Positions 8,793 to 17,050 of a stretch of DNA of 64,000 bases are shown one piece after another (the stretch's first letter is position 1; each line of letters begins with the position of its first letter). A program made the position numbers and the translations under genes. The stretch comes from Pseudobdellovibrionaceae bacterium (GTDB lineage: Bacteria; Bdellovibrionota; Bdellovibrionia; Bdellovibrionales; Bdellovibrionaceae). Below the pieces are notes generated by a model. It did not search any database. It was not told the DNA's origin and saw only the letters and a list, made by a program, of their open reading frames with translations. The DNA lies in assembly GCA_016719575.1 (NCBI GenBank), contig JADJYV010000013.1, positions 496,001 through 560,000 of the forward strand. Reading direction: 5' to 3'.

Positions 8793-8808
8793 TGGTAATC
8801 ATTTTGCA
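8793..8808 (+). promoter_or_regulatory. Sigma-54 promoter of the CBS-pair gene
   Basis: TGGTAATCATTTTGCA has GG and GC 10 bases apart and a consensus TTGCA at -12. The predicted start is near 8819, leaving a 20-base leader containing the GGAGG ribosome site. Confidence 0.65.
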
Positions 8809-8837
8809 GCATATTACCATTAGCTGTGGGAGGTATG

Positions 8838-9290
8838 ATGAAAAGTTCAATAGGAGAAAGCATGACAAGAGAGCCTGTTATGATTGGCGCGCAGGTCTCG
8901 ATTCGAGAAGCACAAGAAGTTTTTCATATGTGGGGAATGCGCCATCTTCCGGTTACCAACAACGACAATGAATTGATCGGAATTGTATCAGAGCGGGATA
9001 TTGCAAAAGCCTACGCAGGGGGCCTGAAGGGCACTACAACCGTTTCAGAAATTATGACAGAAGATCCCTATAAAGTTCTTCCCCACACTCCTCTTGGAGA
9101 GGTGGCCCAGTGTATGGCCGAAAATAAGTATGGTTGTGCAATAGTTGTGGACGTGTCTATGCACGTGAAAGGTATTTTCACAACCACCGACGCCCTTTTC
9201 ATTTTGGCTAAGATGCTACATGGGCCAAATGATACCAATTACAAACTGCTTAAAATTGAAGACTATATTCAAAGTTATAAAATAGCTTAA
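8838..9290 (+). CDS. Small stand-alone CBS-domain-pair protein
   Basis: About 150 residues, essentially one Bateman module. CBS1 spans residues about 5-60 (MTREPVMIGAQVSI, RHLPVTNNDNELIGIVSERD) and CBS2 about 72-125 (MTEDPYKVLPHTPL, GCAIVVDVSMHVKGIFTTTD). These pairs usually sense AMP, ATP or related adenosyl ligands and report energy state to partner proteins. GGAGG lies just before tandem ATGs at 8835 and 8838; the second is preferred for spacing, and the upstream GTG at 8826 is unlikely. It is a single-gene unit with a sigma-54 promoter and an upstream inverted repeat, flanked by two related hairpins. It is the first of four such proteins in the window. Confidence 0.9.
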   Translation: MKSSIGESMTREPVMIGAQVSIREAQEVFHMWGMRHLPVTNNDNELIGIVSERDIAKAYAGGLKGTTTVSEIMTEDPYKVLPHTPLGEVAQCMAENKYGCAIVVDVSMHVKGIFTTTDALFILAKMLHGPNDTNYKLLKIEDYIQSYKIA

Positions 9291-9316
9291 AAACTGAGAC
9301 CCTAATAAAGGTTGAT

Positions 9317-9341
9317 GGCTTAGGGGTTACCACCCTAAGCC
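9317..9341. terminator. Hairpin between convergent CBS and gcdH genes
   Basis: GGCTTAGGG-GTTACCA-CCCTAAGCC forms a 9-bp stem. It has no T-run on either strand (AAAAA follows on the plus strand), so termination would be weak or factor-assisted. The stem shares GGCTTAGG...CCTAAGCC with the terminator at 8623. Confidence 0.55.
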
Positions 9342-9364
9342 AAAAATGCTTCGCAGAAAATTAT

Positions 9365-10531
9365 CTACTTAAACGCGGGAATCCCCGTGATATGATGGCC
9401 GAGGATCAAGCGATGGATGTCCTCGGTCCCTTCATAGGTATTAACACTTTCAAGGTTGAGCATGTGGCGACCACATTGATATTCATAGGTGATTCCACTT
9501 GCGCCCAAAATATCACGAGTAATGCGGGCGTGCTTGAGAGCATTTGATACATTCTTCATCTTCGCCATCGAAATATGAGCTGGATCCGCCTGGTCTTTGT
9601 CCTTCAGTCTTCCGACATGCAAAGCCAGTAGTTGCCCCAAGGTAATGTCAGTAAACATCTCAACAAGCTTTGCCTGAACCAACTGAAAACTTGCAATCGG
9701 TTTATCAAATTGAATTCTTGTTTTGCTATAGTTCAGAGCCTCATCGTAGCAAGCCATAGAGGCGCCCAAGGCTCCCCAAGAAATACCAAAACGAGCATTA
9801 TTTAAGCATGAAAAAGGACCTTTTAGCCCAACAACCTCTAGCATTTGCGAAGCTGGCACTCGGCAATCTTCAAAAATGAGTTCACTTGTCACAGAAGCCT
9901 TCAGAGAAAATTTCTTTTCGATATTACGAACAGAAAATCCCTTAAGATCTCTATCAACAATAAAACCACGGATTTTATTTTCGTCGTCCTTTGCCCAAAC
10001 AATCGCCAAACCTGCGACACCGCCGTTGGTAATCCACATTTTGGAGCCATTCAAAACGTAATGAGAGCCCTCTTTTCGAGCCTTTGTAATCATGCCTCCC
10101 GGATTTGAACCAAAATCGGGCTCTGTCAAACCGAAACATCCAATCAACTCTCCGGCAGCCATTTTAGGAAGGTATTTTTGTTTGTGCTCCTCAGTCCCAA
10201 AGGCCGAAATTGGATACATACACAGGGCCCCCTGAACACTCACAAAACTGCGAATCCCCGAGTCCCCTCTCTCTAGCTCTTGCATAATCAAACCGTAGGA
10301 GGTGTAGTTGATACCGGCACAGCCATAACCTTTGATCGTCGCTCCGAAAGTCCCCATCTCTGCTAATTGCGGAATCAATTCCGTCGGAAAGGTTCCATTT
10401 TCATAATGGGTGGCAATCGATGGCATTATTTCTTTTGTTACAAATTCACGCACCGAGTCCCTTATCATTCGCTCTTCGCTCGATAACTGTTCGTCGATAT
10501 TAAGAAAATCAATGCCTTCAAAAGCTTTCAT
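9365..10531 (-). CDS. gcdH: Glutaryl-CoA dehydrogenase (acyl-CoA dehydrogenase family)
   Basis: 388 residues, usual family length. The start ATG is 7 bases behind GGAGGG; a longer in-frame extension upstream is not needed. The FAD-binding acyl-CoA dehydrogenase signatures are present (CFGLTEPDFGSNP, YVLNGSKMWITNG). The C-terminal TYEGTEDIHRLILG carries the catalytic Glu, and the end ITGIPAFK is characteristic of glutaryl-CoA dehydrogenases. The enzyme oxidises and decarboxylates glutaryl-CoA to crotonyl-CoA in lysine and tryptophan breakdown, passing electrons to ETF. It is divergent from korAB with only 90 bases between start codons, suggesting joint control: KorAB-type enzymes can oxidise 2-oxo acids such as 2-oxoadipate to glutaryl-CoA. 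That link is inference. Confidence 0.85.
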   Translation of the reverse strand: MKAFEGIDFLNIDEQLSSEERMIRDSVREFVTKEIMPSIATHYENGTFPTELIPQLAEMGTFGATIKGYGCAGINYTSYGLIMQELERGDSGIRSFVSVQGALCMYPISAFGTEEHKQKYLPKMAAGELIGCFGLTEPDFGSNPGGMITKARKEGSHYVLNGSKMWITNGGVAGLAIVWAKDDENKIRGFIVDRDLKGFSVRNIEKKFSLKASVTSELIFEDCRVPASQMLEVVGLKGPFSCLNNARFGISWGALGASMACYDEALNYSKTRIQFDKPIASFQLVQAKLVEMFTDITLGQLLALHVGRLKDKDQADPAHISMAKMKNVSNALKHARITRDILGASGITYEYQCGRHMLNLESVNTYEGTEDIHRLILGHHITGIPAFK

Positions 10532-10621
10532 GGCGCAACCCTCCAAAAGCAGCCTACAACGCGGATGCTTTCTTACGCAAGTAGAAATGACAGTTGTCAA
10601 AACAGGAGTTTTAATACGGCA

Positions 10622-12472
10622 ATGTCAAATTCGAAAAACACAGTCTCCATCAATGATTTTGTTATTTGCATCGCCACTGTCAATGGCTCGGGAAGTCAGT
10701 CCGCAAATAATATTTTACTAAAAACCCTCTTTCGTATGGGCATCCCCGTCGGCGGAAAAAATGTCTTTCCCTCGAATATTGCGGGTCTACCAACTTGGTT
10801 CTGGATCAGAGCCTCAGAAAAGGGATACCTTGGGAGAAGAAAAGAAGCTGACCTCGTCGTCGCCATGAATCCCCAAACATTAGCTGAAGACCAGAAAACA
10901 GTAAAATCTGGAGGCTATTTCATCTATAGCAGCGACGCTGGATTACTCAATGAAAGTGCAAAACGCACCGACATACACTACCTTGGAATACCATTTAAAA
11001 ACCTGGTGGATCAGGCGACGGATCAGGGAAAAATCAAAAAAATGCTCATCAACATTATTTATGTTGGTGCCTTGACCAACTTATTGAAGCTTGACAAAGA
11101 CATCGTCTTAAAATCCCTCAAAGATCAATTCGGCAATAAAGAATCCGTGCTCGCGCCGAATCTCAAGGGTTTCGAAGCTGGTTTTAATTGGGTCGATGAA
11201 AATCGCAACCAAATATTCAAATCACCCACAGAGTTTCCACTTCGAGCCCAAACTCTCTCGCAAACAAAAAAATATGTCCTCATGGATGGAAACACGGCTG
11301 CAGCACTCGGCTCAATATTTGGCGGCTGCTCCTTTGTCTCTTGGTACCCCATAACCCCCTCCTCCTCGTTGATCGAAAATTTCATTAAATTCGCCGACGA
11401 ACTCCGCACCACAGAAAATGGCAAAAAGAAGTTCGCTGCAATCCAAGCCGAAGATGAGCTCGCCGCAATTTGCATGGTGCTTGGAGCTGGTTGGACTGGG
11501 GCCAGAGCTATGACCGCCAGCAGTGGGCCGGGCATCAGCCTCATGAGCGAGACTGCAGGTTACGCCTATTATGCAGAAATCCCCTGCGTCGTTTGGGACG
11601 TCCAGCGCGTAGGCCCTTCGACAGGAATGCCCACTCGGACTGCCCAGGGAGATATCCTATCAGCTTTATACCTATCCCATGGCGACACCAAACACCCTCT
11701 GCTTCTTCCTGGAAATATCAAAGAGTGTTTCGACTTTGGACAACACTCATTTGATTTAGCAGAGCGTTTACAGCAATTGGTCTTTGTAATGAGTGACTTA
11801 GACCTAGGCATGAATTTATGGATGCAAGAAGCCTGGGAGTACCCCACCAAGCCTTATGATCGCGGCAAGGTTTTGAGTGAAGCCGATCTTGATAAAATGC
11901 CCGTCTTCAGTCGCTATCTTGAAACAGATGGGGATGCGATTGCACCACGAACCCTCCCTGGTACAAAAAAGTTAAATGCCGCCTACTTCACTCGTGGCAG
12001 TGGACATAATGCGAAGGGCCTTTATACCGAAAGCTCCTCTGAGTACCAAGACGTCGTGGATAGACTCTCAAGAAAATGGCAGACAGCTAAACAGTATGTC
12101 CCGCAGCCAATTGTTGATGACAAAAAGAACAAACTCGGGATTATTGCCTATGGCTCGACCGACACTCCCATGACAGAGGCAAGGGCTATTCTGAACACAC
12201 TGGGAATGAAAACAGATTATCTGCGATTGCGGGCCCTCCCCTTTGTCGATCAAGTAAAAGCGTTTATTGAAAACCACGATGCAGTGTTCGTTATAGAGCA
12301 GAATCGCGATGGACAAATGGCGCAGTTGCTGACGACCGAGTATCCCGAACTCGCAACCAAATTAATCTCTATTCGTCATTATGATGGCTCGCCCATGACA
12401 GCTGAAGATATTTTCGAGCCTCTTCTGAAATATGGCCGAGAAAAAAGATTCACTTCTGAGGTGTTAGCATGA
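10622..12472 (+). CDS. korA: 2-oxoacid:ferredoxin oxidoreductase, fused gamma-alpha subunit
   Basis: 616 residues from the ATG at 10622, which is the N-terminus expected for the family. Residues about 10-190 form the gamma domain (VNGSGSQSANNILLKT). A PFOR alpha domain follows (GNTAAALGSIFGGCSFVSWYPITPSSS, shortened here to its hallmark YPITPSS) with AIQAEDELAAI and TASSGPGISLM, which bind thiamine diphosphate at the subunit interface. The C-terminal transketolase-like domain ends at about residue 600. The complex converts 2-oxoglutarate or a similar 2-oxo acid plus CoA to acyl-CoA and CO2, reducing ferredoxin. It overlaps korB by 4 bases (ATGA), so the two are translationally coupled. No ferredoxin gene is visible nearby. 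Confidence 0.9.
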   Translation: MSNSKNTVSINDFVICIATVNGSGSQSANNILLKTLFRMGIPVGGKNVFPSNIAGLPTWFWIRASEKGYLGRRKEADLVVAMNPQTLAEDQKTVKSGGYFIYSSDAGLLNESAKRTDIHYLGIPFKNLVDQATDQGKIKKMLINIIYVGALTNLLKLDKDIVLKSLKDQFGNKESVLAPNLKGFEAGFNWVDENRNQIFKSPTEFPLRAQTLSQTKKYVLMDGNTAAALGSIFGGCSFVSWYPITPSSSLIENFIKFADELRTTENGKKKFAAIQAEDELAAICMVLGAGWTGARAMTASSGPGISLMSETAGYAYYAEIPCVVWDVQRVGPSTGMPTRTAQGDILSALYLSHGDTKHPLLLPGNIKECFDFGQHSFDLAERLQQLVFVMSDLDLGMNLWMQEAWEYPTKPYDRGKVLSEADLDKMPVFSRYLETDGDAIAPRTLPGTKKLNAAYFTRGSGHNAKGLYTESSSEYQDVVDRLSRKWQTAKQYVPQPIVDDKKNKLGIIAYGSTDTPMTEARAILNTLGMKTDYLRLRALPFVDQVKAFIENHDAVFVIEQNRDGQMAQLLTTEYPELATKLISIRHYDGSPMTAEDIFEPLLKYGREKRFTSEVLA

Positions 12473-13506
12473 GTAGCGAAATTCAACCAGCCACCAATGC
12501 CGTTGGCTTAACTAAAAAAGATTATTCCGGCAGTGCCTCTACCCTGTGTGTCGGCTGCGGTCACGATTTGATTTCAAACCATGTCATCTCAGCATGCTAT
12601 CAAAGTGGTATTCACCCTTTTCAACTGGCGAAAATGTCGGGTATTGGCTGCTCTTCGAAAATCCCCGCCTACTTTATTTCAAAATCATTTTCATTCAACT
12701 CTATGCATGGAAGAATGGCCCCAGTTACGACCGGAGCCAAGATCTGCAATAGCGACCTTACAATGCTCGGGATCAGCGGCGATGGCGATACCGCGAGCAT
12801 CGGTATCGGCGGCTTCATTCATCTGATTAGGCGCAATTTACCCGTTTGTTATATTGTCGCCAACAATGGAGTCTACGGACTAACTAAGGGGCAATTTTCT
12901 TCAACAGCAGACAAGGGAGCCAAACAAAAAGGTGGTGCTCATAATCCATTCGAAACCATTGACCTCTGCACCCTGGCCCTCGAACTCGGCTGTACATTTG
13001 TGGCAAGATCTTTTTCTGGAGATGCCAAACAATTAGTGCCATTGATTCAAGCCGCTTTGAAACACAAAGGCACCGCCTTTATTGATGTCTTTTCGCCATG
13101 TATTGCCTTCAATAACCACGACGGATCCACAAAAAGTTATAACTACATCAAGGCTCACGATACTGTTTTGCAAGAGCTCGGCTACTTCGCCCCTCAGCAG
13201 GAGATTTTGGCAGATTACAACGAAGGAACAAAAGAGCTCATTGATTTGCCAGATGGATCAAAAATTCTATTGAACAAAATCGATTCACGCCTACACAACC
13301 TTCATAATAGAATCGATGCGATGAAGGTCCTAACTGAAGCTCGGCATAATGGCGAAATTCTAACTGGTTTGTTTTATATTGATGAAACTCAGCCAAGCCT
13401 CATTGACACACTCAGCCTAACAGAAAAACCGCTCAGCTTTTTGACGGAGGCTGATTTGAAACCTACAACTGTTCAGTTTCAAAATGTAATGTCGCGATTT
13501 TCTTAA
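12469..13506 (+). CDS. korB: 2-oxoacid:ferredoxin oxidoreductase, beta subunit
   Basis: 345 residues. CVGCGH near residue 27 and further Cys residues are those that ligate the Fe-S cluster in this subunit family. GISGDGDTASIGIGG is the thiamine diphosphate/Mg motif, followed by NNGVYGLTKGQ, typical of KorB. The protein partners KorA; together they catalyse ferredoxin-linked oxidative decarboxylation of a 2-oxo acid, an oxygen-sensitive alternative to the dehydrogenase complexes. The gene begins inside the end of korA. Substrate specificity (2-oxoglutarate, 2-oxoadipate or branched) cannot be read from sequence alone; the adjacent gcdH makes 2-oxoadipate a candidate. Confidence 0.9.
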   Translation: MSSEIQPATNAVGLTKKDYSGSASTLCVGCGHDLISNHVISACYQSGIHPFQLAKMSGIGCSSKIPAYFISKSFSFNSMHGRMAPVTTGAKICNSDLTMLGISGDGDTASIGIGGFIHLIRRNLPVCYIVANNGVYGLTKGQFSSTADKGAKQKGGAHNPFETIDLCTLALELGCTFVARSFSGDAKQLVPLIQAALKHKGTAFIDVFSPCIAFNNHDGSTKSYNYIKAHDTVLQELGYFAPQQEILADYNEGTKELIDLPDGSKILLNKIDSRLHNLHNRIDAMKVLTEARHNGEILTGLFYIDETQPSLIDTLSLTEKPLSFLTEADLKPTTVQFQNVMSRFS

Positions 13507-13528
13507 TCGCTAAAACCGACAGACCGGT

Positions 13529-13981
13529 CTACTTGCCCTCGTCTGCCATTGTCGCATAGAGAATCAATTCACTCAGGGGCTCCTTATCTAGATTCACCGC
13601 GAGTTGGCCGCGATATTTTTGACCAAGGACGCGGATCTCATAAGACCCCGCACTGAGTCTGCGCGAAAATCCAAATGTACCGCCGGGTTCGGTGCTGATT
13701 CTCGCAACCTCACTCCATTTATTTTTTTGTTTTCTGAAGAGTCCAACTTGCACGTTACTCAAAGGAGCCGGTACCTCACCTTGCAAAAGCACTTTTCCTT
13801 CTAAGGCATAAGTCGGAGCTCTGCCAATAGAATCCTGAACCATTTGATTTGACCCCATGGGGGCCATAGGAAGAATAACCAGAGTCGGTGAATCGTTTAC
13901 TGCTTTTTCTTTCGACGTGCAGGATAGCAAAAATATTAACACAAAAGCCGAAAGTAATTTAACGAGATATTCCATTTTCAC
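13529..13981 (-). CDS. Lipoprotein with carboxypeptidase-regulatory-like beta domain
   Basis: About 150 residues from a GTG start at 13981, which has GGAGG six bases upstream; the ATG at 13975 is the alternative. A signal peptide ends in lipobox FLLSC. Residues 65-140 (ALEGKVLLQGEVPAPLSNVQVGLF...GGTFGFSRRLSAGSYEIRV) have the layout of transthyretin-like or carboxypeptidase-regulatory beta domains, which decorate surface and periplasmic proteins. It is the last gene of a minus-strand run with the thioredoxin-like and DUF302 genes. The role is unknown. Confidence 0.6.
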   Translation of the reverse strand: MKMEYLVKLLSAFVLIFLLSCTSKEKAVNDSPTLVILPMAPMGSNQMVQDSIGRAPTYALEGKVLLQGEVPAPLSNVQVGLFRKQKNKWSEVARISTEPGGTFGFSRRLSAGSYEIRVLGQKYRGQLAVNLDKEPLSELILYATMADEGK

Positions 13982-14014
13982 ATTGGACCTCCAATTGCAA
14001 AGGGCAGTCACTAT

Positions 14015-14485
14015 TCAGTCTAAATGAGCCTTCACTCTTAATTCCAAAGACGGGCTCAGCCCCGTTGTTATCCACTTTACAGTTTTATCTTTACCAATAA
14101 ATACGATCGTTGGAGTTCCCTGGACACGAAAAAAATCTGCAATCTTTCCAATCGGGTCGACCCCAATTTTGAATTGATAGTTTTTTTCTCGGGCTACACT
14201 TTCAACCAAACTCTTTTCTTCTCGCACAGAAATGGCCAAAACAGACTCGGATTTGATTTCATTATTCAAAATCAATCGATTCAACCGAGCGAGTTCTAAA
14301 CTGCAGGGGCCGCACCAAGTCGCCCAAAAAACCACAACATAAGAACTCTGCATACGGTCAGAATCAAAGATGTCACCACTCAAAGTCTCGAGCTGAAAAG
14401 AATTCACACCGCGGCCTTGCATCTGAAAATGCCTGTAAAACTCTGGCGCCCTTTGATAGGCCAACAGCACCAAAATCAGGACCAA
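14015..14485 (-). CDS. Membrane-anchored TlpA/ResA-like thioredoxin
   Basis: At least 156 residues: one N-terminal membrane helix, then a thioredoxin fold with active site WATWCGPC at about residue 55 and a cis-Pro loop GTPTIVFI. This is the layout of periplasmic TlpA/ResA/CcmG thiol-disulfide reductases, which serve cytochrome c maturation or copper centres. The start is uncertain. The frame is open upstream without a good ATG, and a TTG at 14485 is used here; the true N-terminus (a few more residues, KKWLNWIFNGS) may overlap the DUF302 gene. The haem proteins and copper nitrite reductase in the window are possible clients. Confidence 0.75.
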   Translation of the reverse strand: MVLILVLLAYQRAPEFYRHFQMQGRGVNSFQLETLSGDIFDSDRMQSSYVVVFWATWCGPCSLELARLNRLILNNEIKSESVLAISVREEKSLVESVAREKNYQFKIGVDPIGKIADFFRVQGTPTIVFIGKDKTVKWITTGLSPSLELRVKAHLD

Positions 14486-14517
14486 GCTGCCGTTAAAAAT
14501 CCAGTTAAGCCACTTTT

Positions 14518-14907
14518 TTACAGTGATAAAATAACCCTTTCAAGATCTCGCTCCACGGTCTCTAGTAGAGCGCCCCCAGAAACATCCTTTAACAAGTCCA
14601 ACATCTTTTTTGGTCTCACGGCTTCAACAATAACTTTGCCGTGAGTCAGCTCCCGCACAACAATATTACAGGGAATGAGCAATGCCACATCCGTCGATTG
14701 CTTAAACGCCTCCAGTGCCAATTTTGGATTGCAGGCCCCAAGAACGACAGTACGACCAATCGTTTCATTCAGTTTCTCTTTTATTTTTTGATCAAAATCA
14801 ATGCGAGTCAAAACCCCAAATCCTATCGGCTGAATCGCCGCTATGACCTTTTCGCAAATCTGCTCTACTGTACCTAGGACCTCTTTTTTAAAAGCCAAAT
14901 CATTCAT
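14518..14907 (-). CDS. DUF302-family protein
   Basis: 129 residues. The start ATG at 14907 lies directly behind GGAGGGGGC. The sequence carries the DUF302 core (EKVIAAIQPIGFGVLTRID followed by VVLGACNPKLALEAFKQ and LLIPCNIVVREL), a small alpha-beta fold found alone or beside redox proteins. The function of the family is not established. Cys residues in GACNP and LIPCN are family-conserved. It heads a minus-strand run that includes the TlpA-like gene. An inverted repeat (14964-14982) lies 57 bases upstream. Confidence 0.85.
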   Translation of the reverse strand: MNDLAFKKEVLGTVEQICEKVIAAIQPIGFGVLTRIDFDQKIKEKLNETIGRTVVLGACNPKLALEAFKQSTDVALLIPCNIVVRELTHGKVIVEAVRPKKMLDLLKDVSGGALLETVERDLERVILSL

Positions 14908-14963
14908 GCCCCCTCCAAGCAATCATAGTCTCATAGACTGACCTCGAATAGAAAACAAAAAGA

Positions 14964-14982
14964 CTGTCTAACCAGTAGACAG
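14964..14982. promoter_or_regulatory. Perfect inverted repeat CTGTCTA-N5-TAGACAG, possible operator
   Basis: Two perfect 7-base arms are separated by ACCAG in the divergent region between the DUF302 gene and a plus-strand secreted gene. With flanking AAAG and CTTT the symmetry extends to 11 bases with one bulge. No T-run follows, so it is not a normal terminator. The binding protein is unknown. Confidence 0.45.
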
Positions 14983-15067
14983 CTTTGTCGTCTTTTCAAC
15001 GCGTGGTTAAAACTCTAGAAATATTCAAAACCTATCGTTAAATTATTTACACGCGAGGTGTCGAACA

Positions 15068-15544
15068 ATGAGTCCGTGGAATGTCTTCAGTCGGATAATT
15101 TTAGCAGTTCTAGTTGTTCTGAGTCTTAAATCTGCAAATGCGCAGTCGCTTGAACCATCAGCGACCTCGTGTCAATTTTACCGAGATTTGCAATCTGAGT
15201 ATGCTTGCCCTCAATCTAACTACCTCCAGGAGGCAGAACTGCTCTGTGAGAAGTACTTAAAAATGGAACCAGAGTTGAATGAAGAAATACAGGGGTTTTT
15301 TCCGGGCATCCGATTCTGCTTGCAAGATCGCTTGCGAGAGAAGTTAGGATCCCAATTTTGTGCCAATTTACACGAAATAAGCATTGAATCTCATGTCAGT
15401 TGTTATACCGAGAATGGCTTTTGCGACCTAAGCCTTAGAAGTAAATTTATTCTTGCTTGGATTACTTGGAAAAAAGTCTTTACGTCGCCTTGGCGCGAGA
15501 CTGGTCAACGAATCAACCAGTCCTGCCAACATCAAATCGATTAA
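15068..15544 (+). CDS. Secreted Cys-rich protein of unknown function
   Basis: 158 residues with a signal peptide (VLVVLSLKSANAQ, cleavage after ANA). Eight or more Cys residues are spread over the mature part, which suggests several disulfides. The mature domain is helical and acidic in its first half. I do not recognise the family. Its 3' end faces the minus-strand Spy-like lipoprotein gene seven bases away. Confidence 0.55.
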   Translation: MSPWNVFSRIILAVLVVLSLKSANAQSLEPSATSCQFYRDLQSEYACPQSNYLQEAELLCEKYLKMEPELNEEIQGFFPGIRFCLQDRLREKLGSQFCANLHEISIESHVSCYTENGFCDLSLRSKFILAWITWKKVFTSPWRETGQRINQSCQHQID

Positions 15545-15551
15545 CGAATAC

Positions 15552-16046
15552 TTATCGCTCTGAAGACAACATGTGACCAGGAGTCTCATATCGCTCGAGG
15601 CGCTTGAACAGCTCTTCGCGACCCGGTCCTTTACCAATGATGGCTTGGACATCATCAAGCGCTTTAAACATCAATGCCAAGCGTTTTTCATCAAGGCCTA
15701 CAATCTTCTTTTTTAATTTAGTAATCTCAGAAGCTTTATAGTCTGGCTTTGCCAATGTTGCAAAAAGAAGAGATTTGCTCTGGCCAATTTCACGACGGAT
15801 ACTCATAGACTCTGTATAAACACGAGAGTAAGTCTCACGCAATTTATCTTGCTTCGCCGGCTCTAAACCTTCGATCGTCGAAAATGCTTGAGCTGCACGT
15901 GCTAAAATTTGCTCTGGGGTGTCCGCGGGCGGCTGAGCCTGAACTTGTGTAGCGACCGTCGTTTCTTCTTTTTTCTCGGCAGAGCCACACGCAGCAATCA
16001 AAATAAAAACAGGCAGAATTGCCATTTTAACAATATTATTTTTCAT
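15552..16046 (-). CDS. Small helical lipoprotein, Spy/CpxP-like in outline
   Basis: 164 residues. The lipobox is ILIAAC, followed by a Pro/Gln-rich linker. The rest is helical (GLEPAKQDKLRETYSRVYTESM...KPDYKASEITKLKKKIVGLDEKRLALM). The order of a first long helix, a kink and a second helix with LDEKR resembles the Spy/CpxP and heavy-metal-sensor group of periplasmic helical proteins, but the LTxxQ signature is not clear. It is therefore described as such only in outline. It is transcribed alone. Confidence 0.55.
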   Translation of the reverse strand: MKNNIVKMAILPVFILIAACGSAEKKEETTVATQVQAQPPADTPEQILARAAQAFSTIEGLEPAKQDKLRETYSRVYTESMSIRREIGQSKSLLFATLAKPDYKASEITKLKKKIVGLDEKRLALMFKALDDVQAIIGKGPGREELFKRLERYETPGHMLSSER

Positions 16047-16199
16047 AAAGATCTCCTTTGGTAGATTTTAATATTTCTCAGGACACTTGATACTAAGACG
16101 TTCAAGCCGTTTGTCAACTTAAGGCAGGGAAGATCTTTACTACTGCATTTTTACTGCGGAGCAAAAATAGCCAAACAACCTTTAGACTTCCCACTTCAC

Positions 16200-17015
16200 T
16201 TGGCAGAAAATGCCAAAACTATGGAACATCTCCTTCTCACAATGCCCCTTTGGGCCATCTTGCTTTTATTGCTGATTTTTTTACCCCTTTGTATTTGGAT
16301 GGGGTATAAAATTGCTGACCTGTGCGATCGCTTTGGCGCTGGATTCTCTATCACCGAAGCCATCCCGACTTCGATTCTCGGTGTGCATGCACTTTTGGTT
16401 GGATTTACATTTTCAATGGCGATCTCGCGTTATGAAGCCAGAAGAGAACTCGTTGTCAAAGAGGCGAATGCGATAGGCACTGCCTACCTACGAACTAAAA
16501 CGCTGCCGGCCCCCTACGATCGCAGTTCCCAAGCGTTGCTTTTAAGCTACTTAGAAAGGAATGTTCAGTTTGGCGCAATGACATACAGCCATGAAGATCT
16601 TCGCGAGACATTGCTCGATCTTAACAGGCATCAAGAAAGACTATGGAAAGTAGCTCAGGAAATGACAACAAAGTTTCGCGGCCCCATTGAAGCCTTGTAT
16701 CTGTCTGCACTCAATGAAGCGTTTGATATCAGAAACGAGCGATTACGAGCTTTGCAAAACAAGTTGCCAGCGAGTGTATTAATTATTCTTCTTATCACCT
16801 TATCCATTTCGATCATCAGTCTTGGTTTCGCTGAAAGAGTGTCACAACGGAAGGCTGGTCTGTGGGTTTTTTTACTTTCGGTCGTTTTTGCTATAGCAAT
16901 CACGCTCATTATTGATTTGGATCGCCCCCGACTAGGCCTTATCAGAATCTCCCAAGCCCCGATGAACGAACTCTACGAATCACTCCGCCTCGAAGATGAA
17001 TCTCAGACAAAGTAG
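16200..17015 (+). CDS. Bestrophin-like (DUF4239-type) membrane protein
   Basis: Up to 271 residues. Four membrane helices fall at about 13-35, 55-80, 195-217 and 225-247. The second is followed by a long cytosolic or periplasmic helical domain with the conserved VKEANAIGTAYLR, and the fourth is followed by IIDLDRPRLGLIRISQAPM. These two segments are hallmarks of the bestrophin-like DUF4239 group, whose function is not established. A TTG at 16200 or an ATG at 16221 could start it; neither has a clear ribosome site. The inverted repeat TTGGCA-N5-TGCCAA covers 16200-16216. Confidence 0.7.
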   Translation: MAENAKTMEHLLLTMPLWAILLLLLIFLPLCIWMGYKIADLCDRFGAGFSITEAIPTSILGVHALLVGFTFSMAISRYEARRELVVKEANAIGTAYLRTKTLPAPYDRSSQALLLSYLERNVQFGAMTYSHEDLRETLLDLNRHQERLWKVAQEMTTKFRGPIEALYLSALNEAFDIRNERLRALQNKLPASVLIILLITLSISIISLGFAERVSQRKAGLWVFLLSVVFAIAITLIIDLDRPRLGLIRISQAPMNELYESLRLEDESQTK

Positions 17016-17050
17016 TTATGCTCTTGGGTTCTCTTAACTCCGCAATTCCG

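Noticed and set aside
16200..16216. Inverted repeat TTGGCA-N5-TGCCAA as an operator
   Set aside because: It covers the possible start of the bestrophin-like gene and could be chance; no second copy was found in the window.
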